Origin: an uncultured Pseudomonadota bacterium
GTDB taxonomy: Bacteria; Lernaellota; Lernaellaia; Lernaellales; Lernaellaceae
Length of the DNA stretch: 5,209 bases
Reading direction: 5' to 3'
Assembly (NCBI GenBank): GCA_937967875.1
Contig: CALBTQ010000580.1
Span: forward strand, 1 to 5,209
The notes beneath the pieces were generated by a model. That model had not been told where the DNA came from. It saw nothing but the letters and a program-made list of their open reading frames with translations, and did not search any database. Position numbers and translations under genes: made by a program. Numbering within the stretch: the first letter of the stretch is position 1; the number at the start of each line of letters is the position of its first letter. Below are positions 1 through 5,209 of the stretch, piece by piece.

Positions 1-54
1 GGCATACGAGATCGTATTCGGTGACTGGATGTCAGACGTTTGCTCTTCCGATCT
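1..54 (+). other. Illumina P7-side adapter left on contig end (artefact)
   Basis: Not biological. Bases 1-12 (GGCATACGAGAT) match the end of the Illumina P7 primer, 13-20 (CGTATTCG) are the sample index, and 21-54 match the TruSeq index-adapter sequence ending in GCTCTTCCGATCT. By my recollection of the adapter there are three substitutions (bases 30, 31 and 40), as expected at a low-coverage contig tip. The insert starts at 55. Any gene call that reads into 1-54 is contaminated there. Confidence 0.97.
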
Positions 55-485
55 GTTAAATGGGGTGTGCGCATTACCAGCGTCGCAACGTTCCAAGGTG
101 CGCGACGGGGCAGCTTTTGAAACGATTCCACCGAACCGTTGGGACCATAAATCGGGTAATCCTGCAATGGCATGAGCAAATGCCGTTGCGGATCGATCCG
201 TTGCAACAATCGACGCAGGTTGTAGTACTGACGGAAGAAGGCATGAAAGCCGCGCTCCATTTCAAAGGTTTCCCCGTCAAGATGGTCGGTCCAACCGCCG
301 ACGCGCCCGCCAAGATAATTTTCCCGCTCCAGCAATGTCACCTGGGCGCCGCGTTCGGCGAGGATAACCGCCGCGGCCACGCCGGCCAGTCCGCCGCCGA
401 TCACGGTGACATTTTTCGGCTTTTCCAGCCGGGCCAGCGAAGCCGATCCCGGCTGCCAAAACAGTTGTGGACGATAGGTAGCCAT
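55..485 (-). CDS. FAD-dependent oxidoreductase, CrtU/isorenieratene synthase-like carotenoid enzyme (N-terminal 143 codons, 3' end missing)
   Basis: This is the N-terminal part of a flavin amine-oxidase/phytoene-desaturase superfamily enzyme. Translating from ATG at 485-483 gives a dinucleotide-binding beta-alpha-beta fold: VIGGGLAG at residues 28-35, then LLERENYLGGRVGG at 51-64, where E53 is the acidic residue expected to contact the FAD ribose and GGR is the conserved follow-on. Residues 77-91 (ERGFHAFFRQYYNLR) closely resemble, from memory, the segment typical of CrtU-type beta-carotene desaturase/methyltransferases, which aromatise the beta-ionone ring. Full-length members have roughly 500 residues, so most of the substrate domain is lost past base 55. 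The start is well set: an AAGGAAG ribosome site (497-491) lies 5 nt upstream inside the preceding gene, and only 2 nt separate that gene's stop from this ATG, which suggests translational coupling. The flavoenzyme superfamily is near certain. CrtU rather than another carotenoid desaturase or an uncharacterised relative is a moderate-confidence call. Confidence 0.87.
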
Positions 486-487
486 GA

Positions 488-1084
488 TTACTTCCTTTTC
501 TGTTTTTCGGCCCAATCCTTTTCGACCAATTCTTTGATGCGTTGAAGAATTTCATCCATTTTTTCGGCATGGATTTTCGCGCCAATGGTTTTCCAAGCGA
601 ATTGCATGAATTTTCCTTGCGGTAGAATCAATGCCCGATGTTCAAGGATGGTATGCCCCGAAGCATTGGGCGAGGTGAAAAATTCAATTTTGCCGCGAAA
701 AATACCGTCGACGATCCGGGTGCGCATCGCCTTTTCCATTTCCAGTTCCGTGATTTCCACCAACCACCAGGGATCGGTGGGCACGGTGATCGTAAAGCGA
801 ATTTGCATTCCTACCCGCGCTTGCTTGCCGTGGGGAAATTCGATGTTCAAGCGATCGTCGTGTGACCAAAGAGAGATTTTATCGCCATCGGAAATGTATG
901 GATAAACAAAGTCGGGCGGGGCCTGGATGGTGATGGTGTTGAGGTCGCTCACGGGATACTCCTTTCCTTCGTATTCGATCAGGATTAAATCCGCCATCGC
1001 CATCGTCGCCGATAAGCAAATCATCCCGATCAGCAGACCGAGAAAGGAAACAGTGCGATTTGATTTCCGTTCGCTTGTTATCAC
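488..1084 (-). CDS. Exported SRPBCC/START-like protein, paralogue A
   Basis: This 198-residue protein has a basic N-terminus, a hydrophobic stretch at about 13-27 and a plausible signal-peptidase I site after AMA (29-31), so it is probably periplasmic. Residues about 50-191 look like an SRPBCC (Bet v1/START/polyketide cyclase) domain: it opens with the typical strand ITIQAPPDFVYPYISD (51-66), continues with ISLWSHDD and the FPHGKQARVGMQI strand pair, and closes with a long amphipathic C-terminal helix (about 172-197). Such folds bind hydrophobic ligands in a deep cavity, and some also do cyclase/aromatase chemistry; no catalytic residues can be assigned here. The start is GTG (1084-1082), because the next internal Met (residue 21) would leave too little signal peptide. 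It lies 14 nt after paralogue B and 2 nt before the CrtU-like gene. A gapless hand alignment with paralogue B gives about 53 identities in 141 positions. The ligand is unknown. Confidence 0.85.
   Translation of the reverse strand: MITSERKSNRTVSFLGLLIGMICLSATMAMADLILIEYEGKEYPVSDLNTITIQAPPDFVYPYISDGDKISLWSHDDRLNIEFPHGKQARVGMQIRFTITVPTDPWWLVEITELEMEKAMRTRIVDGIFRGKIEFFTSPNASGHTILEHRALILPQGKFMQFAWKTIGAKIHAEKMDEILQRIKELVEKDWAEKQKRK
491..497 (-). promoter_or_regulatory. Ribosome binding site of the CrtU-like gene, inside the upstream gene
   Basis: AAGGAAG on the minus strand, 5 nt before ATG 485. It overlaps the last Lys/Arg codons of SRPBCC paralogue A, so ribosomes finishing that gene sit on the start site of the next. 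This decides the start of the CrtU-like gene and supports coupled translation. Confidence 0.75.
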
Positions 1085-1098
1085 GTTCCGTTATGTCG

Positions 1099-1695
1099 TT
1101 ATTGGGGAGACGCCGGTGTCTCCGGTTTTGTTTTCCGCCAATCTTCCTCGACGATTTTTTTGATTTCCTGCATGAAGGTCCACATTTTCTTGCGGTGCAT
1201 TTGTTTGCCGTAGACTTCCCAGACGACCGTGACGATCATCCCCACCGGTTTGATGCGCATTTCGTGTACGAAGACGGTCGAACCGTCGGGCTGCCGTTGC
1301 AGAATGTAGGCGAAATCGCCTGCTAAAACGCCGTCGACGAACTCGGTGAGCACCAGGCGCCCCGGTTCGAGACGGATGATTTCCAGCAGCATCATCGGGT
1401 GCGAAATGACGTCCATTTCAATCTTTATCTGCTTGCCCACCCGTGGCTCGATCCCGCGCGGGAAAGTGACCGTCACGCTGTCATCCCGCTGCCAGCGGCT
1501 GATGCGGTCTTCCTCGATCAGGTAGGGATAGATGAACTCCGGCGGGGCGTCGATGGCGATTTCCAGGCGATAGGTTTGAATTTCATGCGTTTCGGCGGCA
1601 GTTAGATTTTGGCCATGCAGCGCCAGACCGAACAAAAGCACAATGATGATTCGTTTTATCAGCACGCGGCGCCCTCTCATTTTCAATCCCATCAT
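1099..1695 (-). CDS. Exported SRPBCC/START-like protein, paralogue B
   Basis: This second exported SRPBCC-type protein is also 198 residues if it starts at 1695. The N-terminus is strongly basic (MRGRRVLIKR) followed by IIIVLLFGLALHG and a likely cleavage site near TAA|E (32-35). The domain begins at LEIAIDAPPEFIYPYLIEED (44-63), carries ISRWQRDD and FPRGIEPRVGKQI, and ends in a charged helix with IVEEDW (181-186), matching paralogue A position for position without gaps over 141 residues. ATG codons at 1695, 1692 and 1680 are all possible. The third (MRGRR) has a weak GGGA ribosome-site-like run 6 nt upstream and gives a more usual signal peptide, so the true protein may be 193 residues. It lies 21 nt downstream of the FadL-type gene and 14 nt upstream of paralogue A, inside one apparent operon. 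A soluble periplasmic carrier of a hydrophobic compound is the likeliest role, by inference. Confidence 0.85.
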   Translation of the reverse strand: MMGLKMRGRRVLIKRIIIVLLFGLALHGQNLTAAETHEIQTYRLEIAIDAPPEFIYPYLIEEDRISRWQRDDSVTVTFPRGIEPRVGKQIKIEMDVISHPMMLLEIIRLEPGRLVLTEFVDGVLAGDFAYILQRQPDGSTVFVHEMRIKPVGMIVTVVWEVYGKQMHRKKMWTFMQEIKKIVEEDWRKTKPETPASPQ

Positions 1696-1716
1696 AGAAA
1701 CCGGCCAATTCGGCGG

Positions 1717-2964
1717 TCAATAGCGGAAAACGATGCCGGCCGTGCCGCCGATCACAAGTCCTTCAACGTGGACAAGGCGATTGTCGGCGTTGCGTTCCTC
1801 GCGGGATTCAAGGGGCATGACCAACAAAGCCGCATCGATCGTCAGCGGTGCTTTAAGCCAGGAAAATCGACGCGTATATCCGCCGCCCAAACCAAAACGG
1901 TGGCGGTCGCTGTCGAGCGCCAGATGGTTGTTGCCGCCCAAATTATCGAAAGGGGACGGTTCATAGGCATAACCGCCGCGCACTTCCCACGTCGAATCCG
2001 GTCGCCAGCGCAACCCGATGCGGGGAAGAAAGATGTCGTGCGCTTTCAACTCGAGATCATCGGCGGTGGCGTTGCTGGTGTAAAGCTGCCGGTTGAATCG
2101 GCTCCACAACAGGGCTTCGGCTTGAACATCCAATGACCATATTCCGTGTGGAAACAACTCCACGCCGGCGACGAACTGGTGCGGCGTATACCCGTCGAGG
2201 AATTTCATTTCAGTCGGATAGGCTTTTACCGGCGTTCCGGCGACCTTGGGAGTGGTGTCGCCGGAGACCGGATCGACGCGGGCCAACATTTCGGCACGAT
2301 ATACCAGACCGAGGTGAAATGAATCAGCTTGCCATTGCAGACCGGCAAGCGGGAAAAACGCCAGGCGGCCGAGCAAGGATATTTGTTCGTTTTCCGTGCT
2401 GCCGAGGATTTCGATATCCTGCACAATGGTGACTCGGGCTGTATATCCCAGCAGGTAGCCGACACCCAGGTTCAGACCGTCGACCACTTGCACCCCCAAT
2501 CCGTGTGCGAAAGAAAACGAGCGTTTTCCGTAACGCAGGAAATACCCATTTTCATGCTCCACATTCTCGAAGGCGACAATCGTACTGAACCCATCATCCA
2601 CCGAGAGCGTTACGCCCATGCCTATCGGATAAGTATTCGCCAAGATTTGACCGAGAGGCATGTCCAAACCGAGGGTGATGATATTGTTGGCGTGGTCAAA
2701 ATCATTCTGTGCATCGGCCGGCCCGCCGCGCAATCGCGGTTGAAGAAATAGATAACTTACCGCCAGGATGTTGCCGTCGAGATTGGCCAAGGCGGCGGGA
2801 TTGTGATAGGCGGCGCCGGCTGTGGATGGCGAGGCGGCAACCGCCCCGGCCAGGGCGATATCGGTCGGGAAAACTCCATACATCAGGCTCAGATGTTCCA
2901 CGCCGGCCCATACCGCTTGGGGCATGAACCAAAAAATTAAAAACAGCGTCAGAAGTTTCTTCAT
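1717..2964 (-). CDS. FadL/OMPP1-family outer-membrane beta-barrel transporter
   Basis: Outer-membrane protein, probably a channel for hydrophobic molecules. From ATG at 2964 it has 415 residues: signal peptide MKKLLTLFLIFWFMPQAVWA cut before G21, then a mature protein of about 395 residues. The N-terminal part carries ALAGAVAASPSTAGAAYHNPAALANL, where the AG...NPAALA pattern is characteristic of the FadL/TodX family, whose N-terminus forms the plug of the barrel. Alternating hydrophobic/polar strands follow to the end, with aromatic girdle residues and a final GIVFRY that fits the C-terminal aromatic signal read by the BAM complex. Length is close to the usual 400-450. The frame is open up to an ATG at 3024, but that would bury the signal peptide behind 20 polar residues; a start at 2976 (MMGN) is also possible. 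The GGGG run before 2964 is only about 3 nt away, so the ribosome site is not decisive. It appears to be the first gene of the operon with the two SRPBCC proteins and the CrtU-like enzyme. Substrate unknown. Confidence 0.85.
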   Translation of the reverse strand: MKKLLTLFLIFWFMPQAVWAGVEHLSLMYGVFPTDIALAGAVAASPSTAGAAYHNPAALANLDGNILAVSYLFLQPRLRGGPADAQNDFDHANNIITLGLDMPLGQILANTYPIGMGVTLSVDDGFSTIVAFENVEHENGYFLRYGKRSFSFAHGLGVQVVDGLNLGVGYLLGYTARVTIVQDIEILGSTENEQISLLGRLAFFPLAGLQWQADSFHLGLVYRAEMLARVDPVSGDTTPKVAGTPVKAYPTEMKFLDGYTPHQFVAGVELFPHGIWSLDVQAEALLWSRFNRQLYTSNATADDLELKAHDIFLPRIGLRWRPDSTWEVRGGYAYEPSPFDNLGGNNHLALDSDRHRFGLGGGYTRRFSWLKAPLTIDAALLVMPLESREERNADNRLVHVEGLVIGGTAGIVFRY

Positions 2965-3095
2965 GTTCCCCATCATTCCGGAAGCAGACAGATTCTTTGC
3001 ATCCCGCATGAGGCGGTCTTTCATTTACAAATCGTCAAAACGCGAATGTCCAGTTCCGTTTCTGTTCTGCAATCATTTCCGCGGAGGTGGAGACA

Positions 3096-3128
3096 ATCCG
3101 ATTATATGCTGTGCAATCTTAATCGGAT
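3096..3128. promoter_or_regulatory. Perfect 9-bp dyad overlapping a TATAAT-like -10: candidate operator/promoter of the FadL-SRPBCC-CrtU operon
   Basis: ATCCGATTA (3096-3104) and TAATCGGAT (3120-3128) are perfect inverted copies with a 15-nt spacer. Read on the minus strand, TATAAT lies at 3106-3101, overlapping one arm, and points toward the FadL-type gene. No good -35 is found 15-19 nt upstream (the 17-nt position holds GATCCG), as is common at activator-dependent promoters. The arms are AT-rich and no T-run follows, so it is unlikely to be a terminator. The sequence is direct observation; the operator role is inference. Confidence 0.45.
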
Positions 3129-3133
3129 CGGGG

Positions 3134-3160
3134 AGCGCCACCTGGAGTCCGCAAGGCGCT
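3134..3160 (-). terminator. GC-rich inverted repeat just after the BLUF stop, possible weak terminator
   Basis: AGCGCC and GGCGCT form a perfect 6-bp stem around a 15-nt loop, starting 2 nt after the BLUF stop codon. No T-tract follows, so intrinsic termination would be weak; RNA 3'-end protection is an alternative. Confidence 0.25.
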
Positions 3161-3162
3161 AT

Positions 3163-3588
3163 TCACCCGACATCGACAGTCTCATGCCAAATGGCCCGCT
3201 CCAGCGTGTTGGCCAGATCTTGCAAGACTGTTTGTTGGGCTAGAATCGAACGCAAAATCGCTTTTAGCGGTTCCATCCTGATTTCGGATTTCTCGTCGAG
3301 GTCGAATTTTTGCATACTCCAGTCGGGAAACAGGCGCTCGGCAACGTTGTTTTCCACGCCAAGCAGCAGTACGTCGACATGGCGCGGATCATTAAGGATT
3401 GAATGATACAAGTCGTCGATATGTTCAGCCGGTCCTTCGATTATCTGGAAAAACATACCGCCGGAGGTCATCAATACACCGGTAATGTCCAGTTTTTCAT
3501 TCTTTTTCGCCGCGCGAGAGGCGAGGGATGCAATTTCCTTCCCTATCATCGGCTCGGCAAAACGACTTACATATTTTATTCGTTTCAT
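3163..3588 (-). CDS. Stand-alone BLUF-domain blue-light photoreceptor
   Basis: A 141-residue cytoplasmic protein consisting almost only of a BLUF domain (FAD-binding blue-light sensor). The key photocycle residues are all in register: Tyr6 in IKYVS, Asn30 in KKNEKLDITGVL, Gln48 in GGMFFQIIEGP, and Trp90/Met92 in FPDWSM. The Tyr-Asn and Asn-Gln spacings (24 and 18) equal those I recall for AppA (Y21, N45, Q63), and W-x-M matches its W104/M106. It should therefore bind flavin and be photoactive. The domain covers about 1-95. Residues 96-141 form charged, probably helical sequence, as in short BLUF proteins of the PixD type, which signal through a partner protein rather than a fused output domain. 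The start ATG (3588-3586) has a GGAG ribosome site 6 nt upstream. It is divergent from the secreted Asp-rich protein and lies about 200 nt upstream of the FadL-type gene on the same strand. The partner and output are unknown. Confidence 0.93.
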   Translation of the reverse strand: MKRIKYVSRFAEPMIGKEIASLASRAAKKNEKLDITGVLMTSGGMFFQIIEGPAEHIDDLYHSILNDPRHVDVLLLGVENNVAERLFPDWSMQKFDLDEKSEIRMEPLKAILRSILAQQTVLQDLANTLERAIWHETVDVG

Positions 3589-3616
3589 AATTTACTCCAT
3601 TCTTTTATCAGTTTAT

Positions 3617-3645
3617 TCAATATTCACTAAATGGGCGTTCGTCAA
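3617..3645 (-). promoter_or_regulatory. Candidate promoter of the BLUF gene
   Basis: On the minus strand, TTGACG (3645-3640) is a good -35. After a 17-nt spacer, TATTGA (3622-3617) is a poor -10 matching only the first three consensus positions. The region is AT-rich and ends about 28 nt before the BLUF start, which fits a short leader. Confidence 0.35.
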
Positions 3646-3734
3646 TGAAATCATGAGGTCAGATGGAAAAAAATGATCGTTTGGTGTAGATGGTCGAAAT
3701 ACGACTTATATTTAAAAAAAAGCGATTGAAAAAT

Positions 3735-3740
3735 AAGGAG
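3735..3740 (+). promoter_or_regulatory. Ribosome binding site of the Asp-rich secreted protein
   Basis: AAGGAG, 7 nt before ATG 3748. An out-of-frame ATG directly after it (3741) is too close to be used, so 3748 is the start, in agreement with the signal peptide. Confidence 0.85.
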
Positions 3741-3747
3741 ATGGTCC

Positions 3748-4572
3748 ATGAAAATATTGAACGCATTGCTGGTTGTTATTTTTCTAGTAATCTTCCCCGG
3801 CCCCGCGCCGGCTCATGTGCCGTATCTGGAAACGGAGGATTTTTCGCCGACCAACCGCTTCGTTATTCCTTACAAGGTAGAGCAATCCATCGCCGCGTAT
3901 GCCTGGCTGAGCACCGACGGCATTGAACCGTCGACGGATATGGATGTTTATGAGTTCACGATCGACGAACCGGCCAGCGTGTATTTGGAAGTCATCGTGC
4001 CGGCATGTCGTGGGTATGAGTCGCTGGCGCCGTGGTTTGCGCTGGTCGGCCAAGGTCTGCCCGCGCCCGCCGAAGAACTGCCGTTCGAATTGCCGCCGGG
4101 CTGGGGCGCTCTAGTCACGCCTCATATTCTGGGCGAAGAGCCGCGCCCGAAATTCTGGGAACCGTTCGGCGGTAAGTTCTATTACGAGGGGCCGCAATTC
4201 AAACAGCTCGTTGAACAGCCGGGCACGTACTACATTGTGTATTGGGATCCGGAACAGATCGGCGGCGATTACGTTGCGGTGATCGGCGACAAGGAAATCT
4301 GGCGGCTGCCCGACATTCTGCTGGCGCTGATCAATACGCCGAAAATTCGTCAGGATTTGGAATTGCATATCGAATGTCTTCCGCCCCTGGCCGATGACGA
4401 TGATAGTGCCGATGACGATTTTATTGATGATGATATAACCGACGACGACGCAGCGGATGACGACGCAGCGGATGACGATGTATCGATGATCGATGACGAT
4501 GCGTCGGCCGATGACGACGCATCGTCGGACGCTGAGTCCGACGATGGCGACGACGACGGGTGCGGCTCGTGA
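3748..4572 (+). CDS. Secreted protein of unknown function with Asp-rich pentad-repeat tail
   Basis: 274 residues. The start is firmly set by AAGGAG (3735-3740) 7 nt before ATG 3748. Signal peptide MKILNALLVVIFLVIFPGPAPA, likely cut before H23. Residues 23-210 form a globular, beta-rich domain with many aromatic and Pro-Gly turns: DMDVYEFTIDEPASVYLEVIVPAC (64-87), a WFALVGQGLP segment, EPFGGKFYYEGPQF (138-151) and PGTYYIVYWDPEQIGGDYVAVIG (158-180). The order resembles lectin-like or PPC-like beta-sandwich domains on secreted proteins, but I cannot name a family. Cys87 and Cys210 could pair. Residues 216-270 are an Asp-rich linker, and the protein stops at GCGS. A Gly-Cys end after an Asp-rich linker recalls the start of MYXO-CTERM-like sorting tails, but no membrane segment or basic cluster follows. 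Probably periplasmic, surface-attached or secreted. It does not share an operon with any neighbour here. Confidence 0.85.
   Translation: MKILNALLVVIFLVIFPGPAPAHVPYLETEDFSPTNRFVIPYKVEQSIAAYAWLSTDGIEPSTDMDVYEFTIDEPASVYLEVIVPACRGYESLAPWFALVGQGLPAPAEELPFELPPGWGALVTPHILGEEPRPKFWEPFGGKFYYEGPQFKQLVEQPGTYYIVYWDPEQIGGDYVAVIGDKEIWRLPDILLALINTPKIRQDLELHIECLPPLADDDDSADDDFIDDDITDDDAADDDAADDDVSMIDDDASADDDASSDAESDDGDDDGCGS
4396..4485 (+). repeat. Six 15-bp units coding Asp-Asp-Asp-x-x pentads
   Basis: Within the secreted protein, residues 217-246 run in exact five-residue register: DDD at 217, 222, 227, 232, 237 and 242, each followed by two small or hydrophobic residues (SA, FI, IT, AA, AA, VS). At DNA level GACGACGCAGCGGAT is perfectly duplicated at 4444-4458 and 4459-4473, showing recent unit duplication; the other units have diverged. 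Two further out-of-register DDD blocks follow (249-251 and 255-257). In all, 31 of the last 59 residues are Asp. Confidence 0.9.
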
Positions 4573-4597
4573 TCGGGTAAAGGCAATCTACCGATCA
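4570..4597. terminator. Palindrome spanning both convergent stop codons, possible bidirectional terminator
   Basis: TGATCGGGTA (4570-4579) pairs with TACCGATCA (4589-4597) apart from one bulged G, around a 9-nt loop. The first TGA is the stop of the Asp-rich protein, and TCA on the other side is the minus-strand stop of the barrel protein. The symmetry lets the hairpin form in both transcripts. No T-tract is present, so termination strength is uncertain. Confidence 0.4.
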
Positions 4598-5163
4598 ATA
4601 GAACGCGTATCCGGTCAGGAGATTGAACCGGATGGCGTTGAAGCCGCCGTTGACGTCCACGTCCATGAAGTCGTCGCCGCCCGCCTCGCCGGCGAAGCCC
4701 GTCACCCCCAGGTCCAGCGAGCCGCCCAAAACGAAATTGTTCTCGAAGCGGTGAGTCGACCCGATCGACAGATCAACGTACCAGGATCGCAGCGGGTCGG
4801 AGGTGTACTCCTCATCGTTGTATTCGATGCTGATGCGGTAACGGCCGCCGCCCAGGTGGCTCATCAGGCAGAGGTTGGTGCGCTCCTCGGTTCCGAAGAA
4901 CCACTGGTAGCCCAGACCGACCGCGATATGCCAACTGAAGAAGCGGAACGATTCTCCGTCGATCACCTTTTTGTCATCGGTTTCTTCGAATGTGCCGCTT
5001 CCGAAGGCCAAAGGCAGCGAGGCCGAGATGATGAACTGCCGCGCTTGCGTGGGCATGAAGAAAGCCTCGGGGATGATCGTCATGTAGCCGGCGCTGAAGT
5101 CGGCTTCTTCGTCGTAATCGGCCAGACCGCCGAACGCCTCCCAATTGAACTGTATCGATCCGG
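4595..5163 (-). CDS. Outer-membrane beta-barrel-like protein, C-terminal 188 residues (5' end missing)
   Basis: The C-terminal part of a probable outer-membrane barrel of unknown family. From base 5161 it reads GSIQFNWEAFGGLADYDEEADF and continues through alternating strands such as QFIISASLPLAFGSG, WHIAVGLGYQWFF, RYRISIEY, WYVDLSIGSTHRF and NFVLGGSLDLGVTGF to the end NLLTGYAFY, whose last aromatic residue fits a BAM C-terminal signal. Acidic turns (DYDEEAD, EETDDKK, GGDDFMD) would be loops. The frame stays open into the adapter, and a naive call starts at 5197 with MTGVQTCALPIS, a known translation product of the Illumina adapter. Those residues are not part of the protein; the true start lies beyond the contig. 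It converges on the Asp-rich secreted protein with 22 nt between stop codons. A channel, a porin-like protein or a structural OmpA/OmpW-like barrel are all possible. Confidence 0.82.
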
Positions 5164-5209
5164 AGATCGGAAGAGCACACGTCTGAACTCCAGTCACCGA
5201 ATACGAACT
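5164..5209 (+). other. Illumina index adapter left on contig end (artefact)
   Basis: Not biological. AGATCGGAAGAGCACACGTC begins at 5164 and the TruSeq adapter continues to 5197, followed by the index CGAATACG (5198-5205) and AACT, where ATCT is expected. The index is the exact reverse complement of the one at 13-20. Insert sequence ends at 5163. Confidence 0.98.

Larger units (their letters stand above)
3589..3747. promoter_or_regulatory. Divergent intergenic region between the BLUF and Asp-rich secreted protein genes
   Basis: This 159-nt AT-rich region must hold both start signals. A small dyad GTCGAAATACGAC (3692-3704) lies just before the A/T-rich stretch TTATATTTAAAAAAAA, a plausible -10 region for the plus-strand gene, though no convincing -35/-10 pair with normal spacing was found for that gene. 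Confidence 0.4.

Noticed and set aside
60..545. 161-codon plus-strand open frame.
   Set aside because: It is antisense to the CrtU-like flavoenzyme, whose FAD motifs are unmistakable, and has no recognisable domain or ribosome site.
1609..2136. 175-codon plus-strand open frame.
   Set aside because: It lies opposite the FadL-type gene and paralogue B, has low-complexity basic composition, and disappears once the minus-strand genes are accepted.
3096..3128. Intrinsic terminator for BLUF.
   Set aside because: The stem is AT-rich with a 15-nt loop, and no T-run follows on the minus strand; an operator fits better.
2822..3406. 194-codon plus-strand open frame crossing the BLUF-transporter gap.
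   Set aside because: It covers both the BLUF gene and the start of the transporter in antisense; there is no signal peptide, domain or ribosome site, and BLUF residues are fully conserved on the other strand.
4393..4572. CRISPR-like or regulatory direct repeats.
   Set aside because: The 15-bp period is in frame, coding, and has no unique spacers; it is a protein repeat.
4350..4598. Ser-rich minus-strand frame opposite the Asp-rich tail.
   Set aside because: Poly-Ser is the expected antisense reading of GAT/GAC repeats; the plus-strand gene has the signal peptide and strong ribosome site.
1..5209. Long inverted repeats at the two ends that look like terminal inverted repeats of a linear element or transposon.
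   Set aside because: They are opposite-facing copies of an Illumina index adapter with the same index, not element ends.

Overview
This is a short metagenome- or draft-assembly-style contig. Untrimmed Illumina adapter sequence sits at both ends (1-54 and 5164-5209), so the biological insert is about 55-5163. The two adapter copies are inverted relative to each other and carry the same 8-base index (CGTATTCG / CGAATACG). The first and last genes are both cut by the adapter junctions. The insert looks like a Gram-negative bacterium: it has two outer-membrane beta-barrel proteins and several Sec-type signal peptides. The Asp-rich, pentad-repeat tail ending in GCGS on one secreted protein recalls proteins of delta-proteobacteria-like lineages, but that taxonomic guess is weak.

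Layout. Five genes lie on the minus strand between 55 and 3588, in transcription order: a stand-alone BLUF blue-light photoreceptor (3163-3588); a FadL/OMPP1-type outer-membrane transporter (about 1717-2964); two tandem paralogous exported SRPBCC/START-like proteins (1099-1695 and 488-1084); and the N-terminal part of a FAD-dependent oxidoreductase resembling carotenoid desaturase/methyltransferases of the CrtU (isorenieratene synthase) type (55-485, 3' end missing). The last four are separated by only 21, 14 and 2 nt and read as one operon. A roughly 200-nt gap separates BLUF from the transporter. It holds a perfect 9-bp dyad overlapping a TATAAT-like -10, so the operon probably has its own controlled promoter.

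Divergent from BLUF, on the plus strand, is a secreted protein (3748-4572) with an Asp-rich low-complexity tail. It converges on the C-terminal part of a second beta-barrel-like protein (4595-5163, minus). A short palindrome covers both stop codons at that junction.

Working model (inference). The minus-strand genes could form a light-associated hydrophobic-molecule pathway. The CrtU-like enzyme would make or modify an aromatic carotenoid, the two exported START-fold proteins would carry a hydrophobic ligand through the periplasm, and the FadL-type barrel would move it across the outer membrane, with a BLUF sensor next door. The families are supported by sequence; the joint function is not proven.
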